A stretch of DNA of 64,000 nt from Vitreoscilla stercoraria DSM 513 (GCF_000382305.1 NZ_KB908019.1:124001-188000); one strand, 5' to 3'; counted from the stretch's first letter, positions 8,656 to 17,813 are shown. Program-made: numbers and translations. The notes: generated by a model from the letters alone, not told the origin.

Positions 8656-9414
8656 TCAGACAGATGACAAAACGCGCCCTGACTGCAGTGCATACGCCCA
8701 ATCAAAGCGGTGCAAACCTTGTGCTTGTGCGGCGGCTTCGGCATGGTGATAAGCACACCAATATTGTTGCCATTGCCAAACACCATGGGCTTGGTGTTCC
8801 AAAATGCCATAGGCGGCATCAGGGCGGAAGGTTTGCATTTGGTGTGGCCATGGCAATGCGTCTTCGTAAGCGGGTAAACCCACGCTACCGGGATTGATAA
8901 TGGTTTGACCATTATTCAAACGCACATGACGTGGAATGTGGCTGTGACCGCACAACAACACCGCTTCGGTTCGACAGGCCAAACGTTGCAGCAAAGTTTG
9001 GTCTGTCGCTAGCCTAGGTTGCCCCGATGAGACGTCTTCCAACCAATATTCTGTGTTACCAAGCGGCGTACCATGGCATGCAAACAACTCAGCCTGTGGC
9101 GAACATGTGTTTGGTAATGCACGCAACCATGCAATGGCTTGGGGCGATAATTCTTGCAACACAAATGCCATCGTCGCTGAGAGTGTTGGCGAATCCATGG
9201 CTTGTAAAATCTCGTCATCTTGGTTGCCTTTGATCTGCCACACAGGTACAGAAGCGGCCTGTAAACATTCAAACGTCGCTTGTGGTGCCAACGGACCATA
9301 TAAAACATCGCCCAATTGCACGATGGCATCCACACCGTGTTTCGCAAGGTCTTGCAATACCGCTTCCAAAGCCCAAACATTGGCATGTATGTCTGAAATC
9401 ACGGCATAACGCAT
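8656..9414 (-). CDS. Calcineurin-like metallophosphoesterase
   Basis: A 252-residue metallophosphoesterase of the YfcE/MJ0936 type. Metal-binding motifs are present in order: Asp8 and His10 in SDIHAN, GD in VQLGDVLYG, GNQDD, CGHSHIP, and a final NPGSVGLP. The real substrate is unknown; relatives hydrolyse phosphodiesters or act in nucleotide turnover. The start at 9414 has an AGGAG site 7-8 bp upstream, better than the ATG eight codons earlier. It contains an LQAA-encoding DUS variant at about 9259. It ends 49 bp before the start of glcD and may share a transcript with the operon. Confidence 0.9.
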   Translation of the reverse strand: MRYAVISDIHANVWALEAVLQDLAKHGVDAIVQLGDVLYGPLAPQATFECLQAASVPVWQIKGNQDDEILQAMDSPTLSATMAFVLQELSPQAIAWLRALPNTCSPQAELFACHGTPLGNTEYWLEDVSSGQPRLATDQTLLQRLACRTEAVLLCGHSHIPRHVRLNNGQTIINPGSVGLPAYEDALPWPHQMQTFRPDAAYGILEHQAHGVWQWQQYWCAYHHAEAAAQAQGLHRFDWAYALQSGRVLSSV

Positions 9415-9577
9415 GGCAAATCTCCTGTAAATGGCCAATATTTGCCCAAAAAATGGGTTGGCGACTTTACCAATTATATTCTTATGCCAATAAACATAAG
9501 GGTTTTATTGGTCTGACCAATTTTCAATACAAGCCAAGTTGACACAATAATGAATATTCAATCAAATGTGAATACTT

Positions 9578-10525
9578 TTAAGCGTTTGGTCTATTCAGAA
9601 AATTGCCAATGTGCATGTAAGTTTGTTCGCATTCTTCGGCACACAAATCTTCCAAATTCAAATAAGCATGAATCAAATCATCGTATTGAATGTGTTGTAC
9701 CGTAATGTGTTGGTCACGAAGCTTTTGAGCATATGCCAAGCCCTCGTCACGCAAAGGGTCAAAACCTGCGGTGAAAATGAGTGTCGGTGGCGTTTGTGGA
9801 TGGATGGGATTGTGCAAGGCTGACATATGGCAATAATCCTCGCCATTTTGAAAGTATTGCGCAAAATACCAACGCATGCGTTCTGCTGTTAAGAAATAAC
9901 CTTGTCCTAAGGTTTGTACCGATTCTGAACCCATACAAAAATCAACCGATGGGTAAATCAAAATCTGAGCGTGGATGGCTTGCTGGCTATAATCCCAATT
10001 TCTGACCAAGTTGTTACACAAAGCACCACCTGCGCTGTCACCACCAATGCTCACTTGATTGATGTAGGCAATATTGCGCGTATCCAAAACCTCACGCCAA
10101 TGCAATAAAGCATTTTTTGCATCGATTTGACCTGCTGGATAAGGGTTTTCAGGTGCCAAACGGTATTCAATCGCCATCACAATGTGTTGGGTGGTTTGAG
10201 CCAAACGGCGCAAAATCGGATCGTAAACCGTCACGCTGCCTACCGCACCGCCGCCGCCATGAAAATAAATCAAAACAGGCAATGCTTTTTCAGGACGCGG
10301 GTGAAAAATGCGCACAGGCACAGCATAAGGCTGCGTATTGAACGTGTCGTCCCACACGCCCGCACAATCGACAGTCTTGGTAACCAAAGTTTTGGTGACA
10401 TTCGCCAAAGCTTCACGGGCATTGATGAGATTGGGTTTGAAACCGCTGGCAATCAATTTGGGGATGATTTTGTGGTTCAAAATGTCCAAATATGCCTGTA
10501 TGGTAGGTTTGAGTGTTGCACTCAT
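9578..10525 (-). CDS. Alpha/beta hydrolase, hormone-sensitive-lipase (family IV) type
   Basis: A 315-residue esterase or lipase. HGGGG at 89-93 forms the oxyanion hole, GGDSAGG at 161-167 holds the nucleophile Ser164, Asp256 in GFDPLRDEG and His286 in LIHAY complete the triad; these are the defining motifs of the HSL family. There is no signal peptide, so it is probably cytoplasmic. The substrate is likely a short-chain ester. It diverges from tkt across a 322-bp gap. Confidence 0.9.
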   Translation of the reverse strand: MSATLKPTIQAYLDILNHKIIPKLIASGFKPNLINAREALANVTKTLVTKTVDCAGVWDDTFNTQPYAVPVRIFHPRPEKALPVLIYFHGGGGAVGSVTVYDPILRRLAQTTQHIVMAIEYRLAPENPYPAGQIDAKNALLHWREVLDTRNIAYINQVSIGGDSAGGALCNNLVRNWDYSQQAIHAQILIYPSVDFCMGSESVQTLGQGYFLTAERMRWYFAQYFQNGEDYCHMSALHNPIHPQTPPTLIFTAGFDPLRDEGLAYAQKLRDQHITVQHIQYDDLIHAYLNLEDLCAEECEQTYMHIGNFLNRPNA

Positions 10526-10847
10526 GACCGATCTCGTTTCTCGTTTTTGTAGACAAATATGATTTTATTTTGGAAATAGTCTAGCAAGAGTGTTTTCTTT
10601 TGTCTTGTTTTGGCGCAAATCACAGGGAATGTTTGCAAAAATGGAATAATTATTTTTAATTCATTCCATTTTTTGAGATGGTTTTAAGGTGTTTACAGGA
10701 CGCTTGTTGTGAAGGTGTCATAATTTGAATCTAGGCTTAGATTGAATATTTAACATATGCATAAAATGCAATCAATGTGACGGCAAAGGCAAGTATCAGG
10801 TAAAATATGTGCCCATCGCTTAACCTCACCAAATAAGGTTTATCATT
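10526..10847. other. 322-bp divergent intergenic region upstream of tkt
   Basis: No gene is visible. It contains a single DUS, TACAGGACGCTT at 10694-10705, and an AT-rich stretch (10735-10775) where a tkt promoter would be expected, though I cannot define -35 and -10 boxes with confidence. AAGG about 10 bp before the tkt ATG is its ribosome binding site. Confidence 0.5.
10694..10705 (-). repeat. Single DUS
   Basis: Exact TACAGGACGCTT in the divergent gap between the esterase gene and tkt; unpaired. Confidence 0.8.
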
Positions 10848-12830
10848 ATGGCTTCTCAATTGGCAAACGCCATTCGTTTTTTGTCAGCAGATGCAGTTCA
10901 ACAAGCAAACTCAGGTCACCCAGGCGCACCTATGGGCATGGCGGACATGGCTGAAGTGTTGTGGAATCAATTTTTGCGTCACAACCCAAACAATCCAAAA
11001 TTCGCTAACCGTGACCGTTTCGTGTTGTCAAACGGACATGCGTCGATGTTGATTTATTCTTTGTTGCATTTGTCTGGCTACAACGTTTCTATTGATGATT
11101 TGAAAAACTTCCGCCAATGGCACAGCAAAACCCCAGGCCATCCTGAATACGGTTACACCGATGGTGTGGAAACCACCACAGGTCCTTTGGGTCAAGGTAT
11201 TGCCAATGCGGTGGGCATGGCGTTGGCAGAACAATTGTTGGCCAAAGAATTCAACCGCGAAGGCTTTCCGATTGTCGATCATTACACTTATGTATTCTTG
11301 GGCGATGGTTGCTTGATGGAAGGCATTTCGCACGAAGTGGCGTCTTTGGCAGGCACTTTAGGTCTGGGAAAATTGGTTTGCTTGTACGACGACAACAACA
11401 TTTCTATCGACGGCAAAATCGACAACTGGTTTAGCGAAAACGTACCACAACGCTTTGAGAGCTATGGCTGGCATGTGGTGGCAAATGTTGATGGTCATGA
11501 TGCCAAAGCGGTGGCAGCAGCGATTGAAGAAGCTAAACAAAATAGCGACAAACCGTCAATGATTTGCTGCAAAACCTTGATTGGCAAGGGCGCAGCGAAC
11601 AAAGAGGGCAGCCACAAAACGCATGGTGCACCTTTGGGTGCGGACGAAATCGAAGCCACACGCAAGGCTTTGGGTTGGAATTACGGCGCGTTTGAAGTGC
11701 CTGAAGAAGTGTACGCGGCTTGGAATGCCAAAGAGCGCGGTGAGGCTTTGGAAAGCGCGTGGAACGAGTTGTTCGCGTCTTACCAAGCACAATATCCAGA
11801 ATTGGCAGCAGAATACTTGCGCCGTGAAAACGGCCAATTGCCTGAGAATTTTGATGCGCATATTCAGAACGCATTGGCTGAAATCTCTGGCAAAGCTGAA
11901 AAAATCGCCACTCGCAAAGCCAGCCAAAACGCGATTGAAGTGTTGGCGCAAGTGTTGCCTGAGTTGGTGGGTGGTTCTGCCGATTTGACACCATCGAATT
12001 TGACCGACTGGTCTAACTCTGTGTCGGTAACGCGCGACAACGGCGGTAACTACATTCATTACGGCGTGCGTGAGTTTGGCATGAGCGCCATCATGAATGG
12101 CATGAATTTGCACGGCGGCTTGCGTCCGTTTGGCGGCACGTTCTTGATGTTCAGTGAATACGCGCGCAATGCTTTGCGTATGGCAGCGTTGATGAAAACC
12201 AATACTTTGTTTGTGTACACGCACGACTCGATTGGTTTGGGCGAAGATGGCCCGACGCACCAACCGATTGAACAAATCGCCACTTTGCGCATGATTCCTA
12301 ACATGAAAGTTTGGCGTCCTTGCGACACGGCCGAATCTTTGGTGGCTTGGTCTGAAGCGATGAAAGCGAAAACCAGCCCAGCTTGCTTGATTTTCAGCCG
12401 TCAAAACTTGCCGTTCGTGGCGCGTGACGAAGCGACTTTGGCGAACATTGCCAAAGGCGGTTATGTTATCAAAGCATCCGAAAGCGAAGCACAAGCGGTC
12501 ATCATCGCGACGGGTTCGGAAGTTGAATTGGCATTGAACGCGCAAGCGGCTTTGGCACAAGAAGGCGTGAATGTGAACGTGGTGTCTATGCCATCGACCA
12601 ATGTGTTTGATGCACAAGACAAAGCTTACCAACAATCTGTGTTGCCAAAAGGCTTGCCACGCGTGGCGGTTGAAGCGGGTGTGTCGGACTTCTGGCGCAA
12701 GTATGTTGGCTTGGACGGCGCGGTGGTTGGCATCGATCACTTCGGCGAATCTGCCCCTGCTGACATCTTGTTCAAAGAGTTTGGCTTTACCACGGAGAAT
12801 GTGGTGGCGGCTGTTAAATCGGTCTTGTGA
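10848..12830 (+). CDS. tkt: Transketolase
   Basis: Thiamine-diphosphate enzyme of the pentose phosphate pathway that moves two-carbon units between sugar phosphates. The 660-residue length is typical. Visible motifs are SGHPGAPMGMAD near residues 22-33, GPLGQGIANAVGMA, the ThDP motif beginning GDGCLMEGISHE, and in the pyrimidine domain GVREFGMSAIMNG and THDSIGLGEDGPTHQP. It stands alone, followed by a DUS-pair terminator. In this metabolic setting it would provide ribose-5-phosphate and erythrose-4-phosphate. Confidence 0.97.
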   Translation: MASQLANAIRFLSADAVQQANSGHPGAPMGMADMAEVLWNQFLRHNPNNPKFANRDRFVLSNGHASMLIYSLLHLSGYNVSIDDLKNFRQWHSKTPGHPEYGYTDGVETTTGPLGQGIANAVGMALAEQLLAKEFNREGFPIVDHYTYVFLGDGCLMEGISHEVASLAGTLGLGKLVCLYDDNNISIDGKIDNWFSENVPQRFESYGWHVVANVDGHDAKAVAAAIEEAKQNSDKPSMICCKTLIGKGAANKEGSHKTHGAPLGADEIEATRKALGWNYGAFEVPEEVYAAWNAKERGEALESAWNELFASYQAQYPELAAEYLRRENGQLPENFDAHIQNALAEISGKAEKIATRKASQNAIEVLAQVLPELVGGSADLTPSNLTDWSNSVSVTRDNGGNYIHYGVREFGMSAIMNGMNLHGGLRPFGGTFLMFSEYARNALRMAALMKTNTLFVYTHDSIGLGEDGPTHQPIEQIATLRMIPNMKVWRPCDTAESLVAWSEAMKAKTSPACLIFSRQNLPFVARDEATLANIAKGGYVIKASESEAQAVIIATGSEVELALNAQAALAQEGVNVNVVSMPSTNVFDAQDKAYQQSVLPKGLPRVAVEAGVSDFWRKYVGLDGAVVGIDHFGESAPADILFKEFGFTTENVVAAVKSVL

Positions 12831-12897
12831 TTTGATTATATGTGTTGCTAATAAATCAATAATATAGATATATAAATTATTTGATTTGAGTATTTTG

Positions 12898-12928
12898 AAA
12901 GCGTCCTGTAAGGTTTACAGGACGCTTT
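12898..12928. terminator. DUS inverted pair after tkt
   Basis: AAAGCGTCCTGTAA and its reverse complement (14 bp each) around a 3-base loop GGT, followed by TTTTT on the plus strand. Probable tkt terminator and left border of the AT-rich nuclease segment. Confidence 0.85.
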
Positions 12929-12963
12929 TTGATTGCACATCAAATAATAAATAGAATATAGGA

Positions 12964-13824
12964 ATGTTTTGTGTGAATTTTGATCAGTTAATTTTTGATT
13001 TGAAAGGATTGCCTGCAACAACAGCCGCCCATGAAATCACGATGTTTGAAAGACTTGATGTCAATCGTTATGAAAACGTTAGTTCTAAAATGTTGGAATT
13101 TTTATTTCAAATTGATGAACAGCATGAGATTGGGAATTTAGCATTGCTTGCGTTGTTGGAAGAGGCAAAAATTCAATATGAACATATGCCAAAGGGTACA
13201 GAGGTTTTGTCTGAAGTTCATGCTAAATCAAGTCAACATGATAATTTAGGATTCATTGATTTGGTTGTGCATACATCTGAATTCAGTTTGATCATTGAAA
13301 ATAAAGTCAGACATATATTGAATAATCCGATTGATGTCTATCAATTATTTGTAAAACAACAATACACTAAAAAAAATAGTTACAGTGGTAAAAACCATTT
13401 TATATTGATGGCGATTGATAAGCCTAAAAAAATTCCCAAAAATTATGTATTTGTCAGTCATGAGAGTTTTTGTTTGAATTTAAAATCCAAACTTGAGGAG
13501 TTTTTTCAAAATACAGAAAAAAACCGCTACTCTTATTTTATTGAAGATTACATAAAAGCGATGATTAAAATGTCCAATACTCAAATCAATCATGATAAAA
13601 AAAGTTTTTTTAAACTGGTTACAGAGCATTACAATGAAATTGATGAAATTCAAACTAGAAAAAAGAATGTATTTGATGTCACGAAAAGTTATCTTACAGA
13701 AATAATAGAGGAATCAAACTACAAGGAAGATTTTTTTCAAAATGTTAAGATAAAAGAAATGATTCTATTTCTTGGAAATATAAAGGAAGTTTTTTATATT
13801 CAGATACTATTAAAAAAGTATTGA
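12964..13824 (+). CDS. PD-(D/E)XK nuclease-family protein (PDDEXK_4-like), C terminus lost by frameshift
   Basis: A 286-residue reading frame with the signature of the PDDEXK_4 group: an N-terminal ERxxxxNxSxxxxEFL segment, then Glu84, Asp99 in GFIDLVV, Glu112-x-Lys114 in IIENK, and Gln127 in DVYQLF, all in proper order. This predicts a Mg-dependent DNA (or RNA) nuclease core, apparently intact. The last dozen residues (after the T run at 13790-13795) are out of the ancestral frame. The gene is clearly more AT-rich than both neighbours, has an isolated position and only a weak start (AGGA directly before the ATG), and so looks acquired. Relatives of this superfamily often sit in restriction or defence loci, but no methylase or partner is present here. 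Confidence 0.7.
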   Translation: MFCVNFDQLIFDLKGLPATTAAHEITMFERLDVNRYENVSSKMLEFLFQIDEQHEIGNLALLALLEEAKIQYEHMPKGTEVLSEVHAKSSQHDNLGFIDLVVHTSEFSLIIENKVRHILNNPIDVYQLFVKQQYTKKNSYSGKNHFILMAIDKPKKIPKNYVFVSHESFCLNLKSKLEEFFQNTEKNRYSYFIEDYIKAMIKMSNTQINHDKKSFFKLVTEHYNEIDEIQTRKKNVFDVTKSYLTEIIEESNYKEDFFQNVKIKEMILFLGNIKEVFYIQILLKKY

Positions 13825-14105
13825 ATGGCAGTCAAATTACGCTTGGAGTAGGTACCTTAGTTTATGGCGTATCTATATCTATTGTGATGTATGACAATCG
13901 TCGTAAAAAGTATTACTCAATAGAAGAAATTCAAGAAGCTTTAAAAGACATTAGATTTATTGCCTCTCATAAACAACATGAGCAAGATTTTGATGGTGAA
14001 TTGATTGTTGAAAATTATTCGTATGAAGATTTTGATGCGAAAATGGTTGCTAATCGAATAGATTTCTATATTGATAAAATTCAGAATTTGAATCTTGAAA
14101 AGTGA
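13821..14105 (+). pseudogene. C-terminal part of the PDDEXK_4-like protein, separated by a frameshift
   Basis: A 94-codon frame that opens at a TTG without a ribosome binding site and overlaps the preceding stop. Extending this frame upstream gives KGSFLYSDTIKKVLNGSQ, which joins smoothly to the upstream protein if one T is restored in the T6 run at 13790-13795. The joined product would be about 380 residues. The part has the same AT-rich composition as the upstream frame. It could be decay, a phase-variable homopolymer, or a sequencing error. Confidence 0.6.
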
Positions 14106-14166
14106 AAATAGTGTTTTAAAAATTATTTAAGAAAAATAAATTCAATCAGAGTTTTGTTTGATAAAA

Positions 14167-14197
14167 AAGCCGTCCTGTAACTTTTACAGGACGCTTA
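14167..14197. terminator. DUS inverted pair (one arm mutated) after the nuclease gene
   Basis: The left arm reads AGCCGTCCTGTAA (an inserted or changed C) and the right arm is TTACAGGACGCTT, forming a 10-11 bp core stem between convergent genes. Right border of the AT-rich nuclease segment. Confidence 0.75.
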
Positions 14198-14243
14198 TTT
14201 ATGTTTTGAACAACAAAAATCATTTATTTTATTTCAAACCCAA

Positions 14244-14699
14244 CTACCCACAACGGTAAAACGTTTCTTGTGGCAAAGCACCGACTTTCAAAGCGTCGTC
14301 TTTGAGGCTGTAGTGGTAGGAATAGGCTTTGTAGATGCGCGATTCGTTTGGTTTGTTGTTGTCGGCGATGTATTCACGGCGGCTGGTGCCGCGGATGACC
14401 GAGTCGGAGTGTTCGCGAAAGCGAAGCGTGTCTAAATTGATGCGCACGGTGTGACCTTTGGCGCTGAAATGGTGGTGGACGATTTGCTCAGGCGAAATGT
14501 CAATTACATGCAGTTTTTTAGCATTATCAAAATTGGCATGGGCAAAACCATTTTGGCAAACAACATCGCGCTCGCTTGGACTGGCAATGTTCACCCATGT
14601 GTCTTGAAAGGTTGCGGGAATGGTGTTTTTGCTTTGGGCAAAAGCACTGTTGGCGCACAAAATCAAACTGGCACTCAAACCTAAAATCCATGCTTTCAT
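14244..14699 (-). CDS. Exported protein of unknown function
   Basis: A 151-residue protein starting at 14699 (AAGGAT upstream) with a Sec signal peptide MKAWILGLSASLILCANSAFA cleaved before QSK. The mature part of about 130 residues has two Cys (VVCQNG near the front, YRCG at the C terminus) that could form one disulphide. It is rich in His, Ser and charged residues. I recognise no family. It is monocistronic and convergent with the nuclease segment. Confidence 0.75.
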   Translation of the reverse strand: MKAWILGLSASLILCANSAFAQSKNTIPATFQDTWVNIASPSERDVVCQNGFAHANFDNAKKLHVIDISPEQIVHHHFSAKGHTVRINLDTLRFREHSDSVIRGTSRREYIADNNKPNESRIYKAYSYHYSLKDDALKVGALPQETFYRCG

Positions 14700-14908
14700 G
14701 GGAAAATCCTTATCTTGTTTGGCAAGCAATCAGCCTTTTAGAAGCCATCATGACAAATAAGTTCTGAAACATAGAAGGCAAGCATCCTGAAATTTTGTGT
14801 TTGGATGGGCGCAGTGTATGTATTGCAATGGAATAAATATGCCTAATTGTCATATAATGCGGCGATTGTGTGAATTTGAAAACAAAACAAATACAACAGG
14901 AAATGGCA

Positions 14909-15898
14909 ATGGGTAAGCGTTCGATAGTAACAAGTTGGTGGCTGATTTTGGCTTTGGGTTTGGGTGGATGTGATTACATCAGTGCGCTGCAAGGCAAAAA
15001 AGTATCGTGTTCCGATCCAACAGGTCAAACTTTGGTGCATGACATCATCAAAGAGCAAGCACAAAAACACTTGCAAGCCTATGTGGGCGACGATGGCAAA
15101 CGCCGTTTTGATTTGGCCAATATTCGCGCGTCGGTGTCGCAATTGCAATACGCTTTGCAAAGCATTCGTACCAGCAAGGAAGACCCCAACAGCAGTAAGG
15201 TGTTTTGTGAGGCGGAATTGGCGTTGACGGTGCCAACGAAGGTTTTGGATGATGCGAACATGTCGCTAGAAGAAATGGGTGGCGTGGACAGTACGGTGGA
15301 AGAAACCTTGTTGCGTTATGGCTTTAAAAAGTCGGGCAATGCCGCGAACGTGTACCAAGCGACGGTTTTGTATTCGGTGCAACCAACGGATGATGGCAAA
15401 CAAGTGTATGCGCAAGTGGACAATGCAGAAGATTTGGCCGAAGGCGTGAGCGATGTGTTGCATGCTTCGATGAGCAAATTGATGGTTTTGGAGGCTAAAA
15501 ACAAAGAGCAAAAAGCGCAAGCTGAAGCCGAGGCCGAAGAAATACGCTTGCAACAAGAAGCGGATGCTGCGATACAAAAAGAAATTTTGGCCGAAGAAGC
15601 GCGTGTGCGTGGCATAGAGTTGGCGGAAGAGGCGGAGCAAAAAGCCCGTTTGAAACAAGTACAAGAAGAAAACAAATTGTACAAACAGCAATTGAATCGC
15701 ATTTGGTCAGGTTTGGATGCGGATATTCAAGCCCAAATTGAAGGCGCACAAAAAGCTTGGGTAGATGAAAAAGCAGCGGCCTGTAAAAAAGAATCGCTCA
15801 GCACTTATGGCACTGAAACAGAATTGGAAATAGTGCGTTTGCAATGCGACAGCAAATGGGTACAAAAACGTGTTCGTGAATACCAAGCGGCTTTTTAA
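14909..15898 (+). CDS. Lipoprotein with coiled coil and LprI-like C-terminal domain
   Basis: A 329-residue predicted lipoprotein; the start at 14909 is chosen because CAGGA lies 7 bp upstream, giving MGKRSIVTSWWLILALGLGGC with Cys21 as the lipidated residue. A region of about 70 residues rich in Glu, Ala, Gln and Lys (roughly residues 195-265) should form a coiled coil. The C-terminal 65 residues, LNRIWSGLD...AQKAWVDEKAAACKKES...LQCD, resemble the DUF1311/LprI family (lysozyme-inhibitor-like), with the expected Trp and paired Cys. Function as a lysozyme inhibitor is unproven for this architecture. Confidence 0.75.
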   Translation: MGKRSIVTSWWLILALGLGGCDYISALQGKKVSCSDPTGQTLVHDIIKEQAQKHLQAYVGDDGKRRFDLANIRASVSQLQYALQSIRTSKEDPNSSKVFCEAELALTVPTKVLDDANMSLEEMGGVDSTVEETLLRYGFKKSGNAANVYQATVLYSVQPTDDGKQVYAQVDNAEDLAEGVSDVLHASMSKLMVLEAKNKEQKAQAEAEAEEIRLQQEADAAIQKEILAEEARVRGIELAEEAEQKARLKQVQEENKLYKQQLNRIWSGLDADIQAQIEGAQKAWVDEKAAACKKESLSTYGTETELEIVRLQCDSKWVQKRVREYQAAF

Positions 15899-15917
15899 TT
15901 GAAATATGTGGTTGGAT

Positions 15918-15947
15918 AAGCGTCCTGTAAATGTTTACAGGACGCTT
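15918..15947. terminator. DUS inverted pair between convergent genes
   Basis: 14-bp arms AAGCGTCCTGTAAA and the complement with a 2-base loop, followed by a T run on the plus strand. Serves the lipoprotein gene and possibly the convergent gene ending at 15950. Confidence 0.85.
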
Positions 15948-15949
15948 TT

Positions 15950-16381
15950 TTATGACGCAAAGCCTGTTAATGCCGCAACGCCTGTCTCAGGATTCAGAAC
16001 ATCATAAGAAAATCCTGCTGCAATGAGGGTATTGGCAAGCTCTGTATGCCAATGGTCGGCATGAATCCATGCTTGGGCTTGATAGGCATTCCAATACAAA
16101 ACGGGTAGATGTTGTTGTAAGGCATTTAAAAATGCTGCATCTGAGGATTGTAAAACCAGAAAATGGCGAGGCTCTAGTGGTATCAAACCGATGTGATAGC
16201 CTTTGCTGCGGCTAAAGCGCAGGTATTTGACTTTAGCTAGCGCATGGGCCACTGTTTTCATGGGTTTTAACGGGATTTTGATGGGTAATTTGAGGCTTGT
16301 ATCGGCAGTGACACTGATGCGAAACAGTTTTAAATTCAAGGCTTGAATTTGGTCACGAATGGCTAAATCGGTCTGGCTCAT
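15950..16381 (-). CDS. Conserved-looking protein of unknown function
   Basis: A 143-residue cytoplasmic protein with no signal peptide or membrane segment. The ATG at 16381 is preferred to a TTG six codons earlier; neither has a clear ribosome binding site. The sequence is unremarkable and no family is recognised. The stop codon lies three bases past the DUS-pair terminator, so the 3' end abuts the hairpin. Confidence 0.6.
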   Translation of the reverse strand: MSQTDLAIRDQIQALNLKLFRISVTADTSLKLPIKIPLKPMKTVAHALAKVKYLRFSRSKGYHIGLIPLEPRHFLVLQSSDAAFLNALQQHLPVLYWNAYQAQAWIHADHWHTELANTLIAAGFSYDVLNPETGVAALTGFAS

Positions 16382-16672
16382 GGTTAAGATAGGCTGCAAA
16401 ACCCACAGTATAACAGCTTGATTTACATATTTTTAAATTCAATTGGGCGTGGTTTAATCTTTTGAATGGATTGTGTTTTTTGAAATGTCACTTTAATTAA
16501 GGTGTATGCCATGACAGATGGAGGTCTCAATGGTGTGTAGAGCAGCGGAAGCTTTGAACTTTTAAGGCAGCTATTTGACCAATGGTGTGACTTTTAACAT
16601 TCTAAATGTATGCAGTGTGGGATAAGAGCTGGGTGGTAAGCTGCATCATAAATCCAATACAAGAGGTGAAAC

Positions 16673-17776
16673 ATGGACTTAAAAAAGATTTATCGAGAGC
16701 TAAAAGAGGTGAAAAGCAATCCTGCCGTGAGCATCTTTGTGCCAACTCACCGTACTTTTCCTGACAATGAAGCAGATTCTATTCAACTGAAAAATGCTTT
16801 GTCTGAAACCGAAAAACGTTTGTTAGAACATTATGAAAAACGCTTGGTGTGGGATGTGATGGGACACATCAATCAGAAGTTCGAAAACCATGATCACAAT
16901 TACAATTTGGACACCTTGGCTATTTTTGCCACGCCAGACCAAGCTGAGGTATACAATTTCCCATTTCATGTTGTGCCACGGGTGATTTTTGATGACAATT
17001 TTGCTTTGCGCGATGTGATACGTGAAGATTTGCAATCGCAGCATTATTATTTGCTGACGGTGTCTTGGAGCGAAGCGAATTTGTACGAAGTGTTCAATGG
17101 TGCGGTAGTGAAAACCTTTACAGGCGAAGACAAGCTGCTAGATAACGTGAGTTTCCCAATTGCAAACACGCTGTTCAAAGAAAAAACTTCTGACGACCAA
17201 GCCAATAGCATTGCCAAAGAGAATTTATACCGTGAATATTTGAATCGTGTTGACAAGAGCATGCAAGAAATCCACAAATCTTTGGCTTTGCCTGTGTTTG
17301 TGGCAGGTGATGACAAGGCAGTGGCTTTTTATCAACAAGAAAGCGACAATTTGAGTATTGTAGCAGGGTCATTGACGCAAACTGAAAATGTGGAATGGGA
17401 TGTGCGTTTATTGATTCAGGATTTACAGCCAGTTCTGGATGAATATCAGTTGAATCAAGAAAAAGCGGCGGTTGATTTGATTGGTCAAACCCGTGGTCAA
17501 AATTTGCTGATGGCAGATTTGGCGTCTATTTATCGCAGTGCCAAAGAAGGGCGTATTGATACGTTGTTTGTGCGCAAAGGTTATGTGGCACCTGCTCAAG
17601 TGGATGCAGAAACCTTAGATGTGGTGGTCAATTTGGCTGAAGGCGAAACGCCAACCACTGATGATGTGGTCGATGATTTGATTGATGCGGTGTTAAATAC
17701 CAGCGGTAATATTGCCTTTATCCGACCTGAATTGTTTGATGAGGGTGAAAATGTTTTGGCAAAATTGCGTTATTAA
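16673..17776 (+). CDS. baeRF-family protein (bacterial archaeo-eukaryotic release-factor-like)
   Basis: A 367-residue protein matching the baeRF family (bacterial homologues of archaeo-eukaryotic release factor 1 domains): the N-terminal VSIFVPTHRTFPDNEADSIQLKNAL is characteristic, and the body shows the three-domain alpha/beta layout ending ...IAFIRPELF...LAKLRY. Such proteins are proposed to act on ribosomes or tRNA, perhaps in rescue or translational quality control; experimental evidence is thin. GAGGTG lies 7 bp before the ATG. It stands alone, with a terminator immediately downstream. Confidence 0.75.
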   Translation: MDLKKIYRELKEVKSNPAVSIFVPTHRTFPDNEADSIQLKNALSETEKRLLEHYEKRLVWDVMGHINQKFENHDHNYNLDTLAIFATPDQAEVYNFPFHVVPRVIFDDNFALRDVIREDLQSQHYYLLTVSWSEANLYEVFNGAVVKTFTGEDKLLDNVSFPIANTLFKEKTSDDQANSIAKENLYREYLNRVDKSMQEIHKSLALPVFVAGDDKAVAFYQQESDNLSIVAGSLTQTENVEWDVRLLIQDLQPVLDEYQLNQEKAAVDLIGQTRGQNLLMADLASIYRSAKEGRIDTLFVRKGYVAPAQVDAETLDVVVNLAEGETPTTDDVVDDLIDAVLNTSGNIAFIRPELFDEGENVLAKLRY

Positions 17777-17790
17777 TACGATGTCAGAAG

Positions 17791-17813
17791 AACAGCCTTA
17801 GGGCTGTTTTTTT
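17791..17813 (+). terminator. Terminator after the baeRF gene
   Basis: AACAGCC / GGCTGTT hairpin with a 4-base loop followed by seven T. Confidence 0.85.

Noticed and set aside
11556..12740. 394-codon open frame antisense to tkt
   Set aside because: It is the mirror frame of a highly conserved transketolase gene; its translation is His/Arg/Gln-rich without any family motif and has no ribosome binding site.
13821..14105. Separate small gene starting at TTG
   Set aside because: No ribosome binding site, a 4-base overlap with the preceding stop, and the frame extends upstream into sequence that joins the nuclease frame after one restored T; treated as a frameshifted C terminus.
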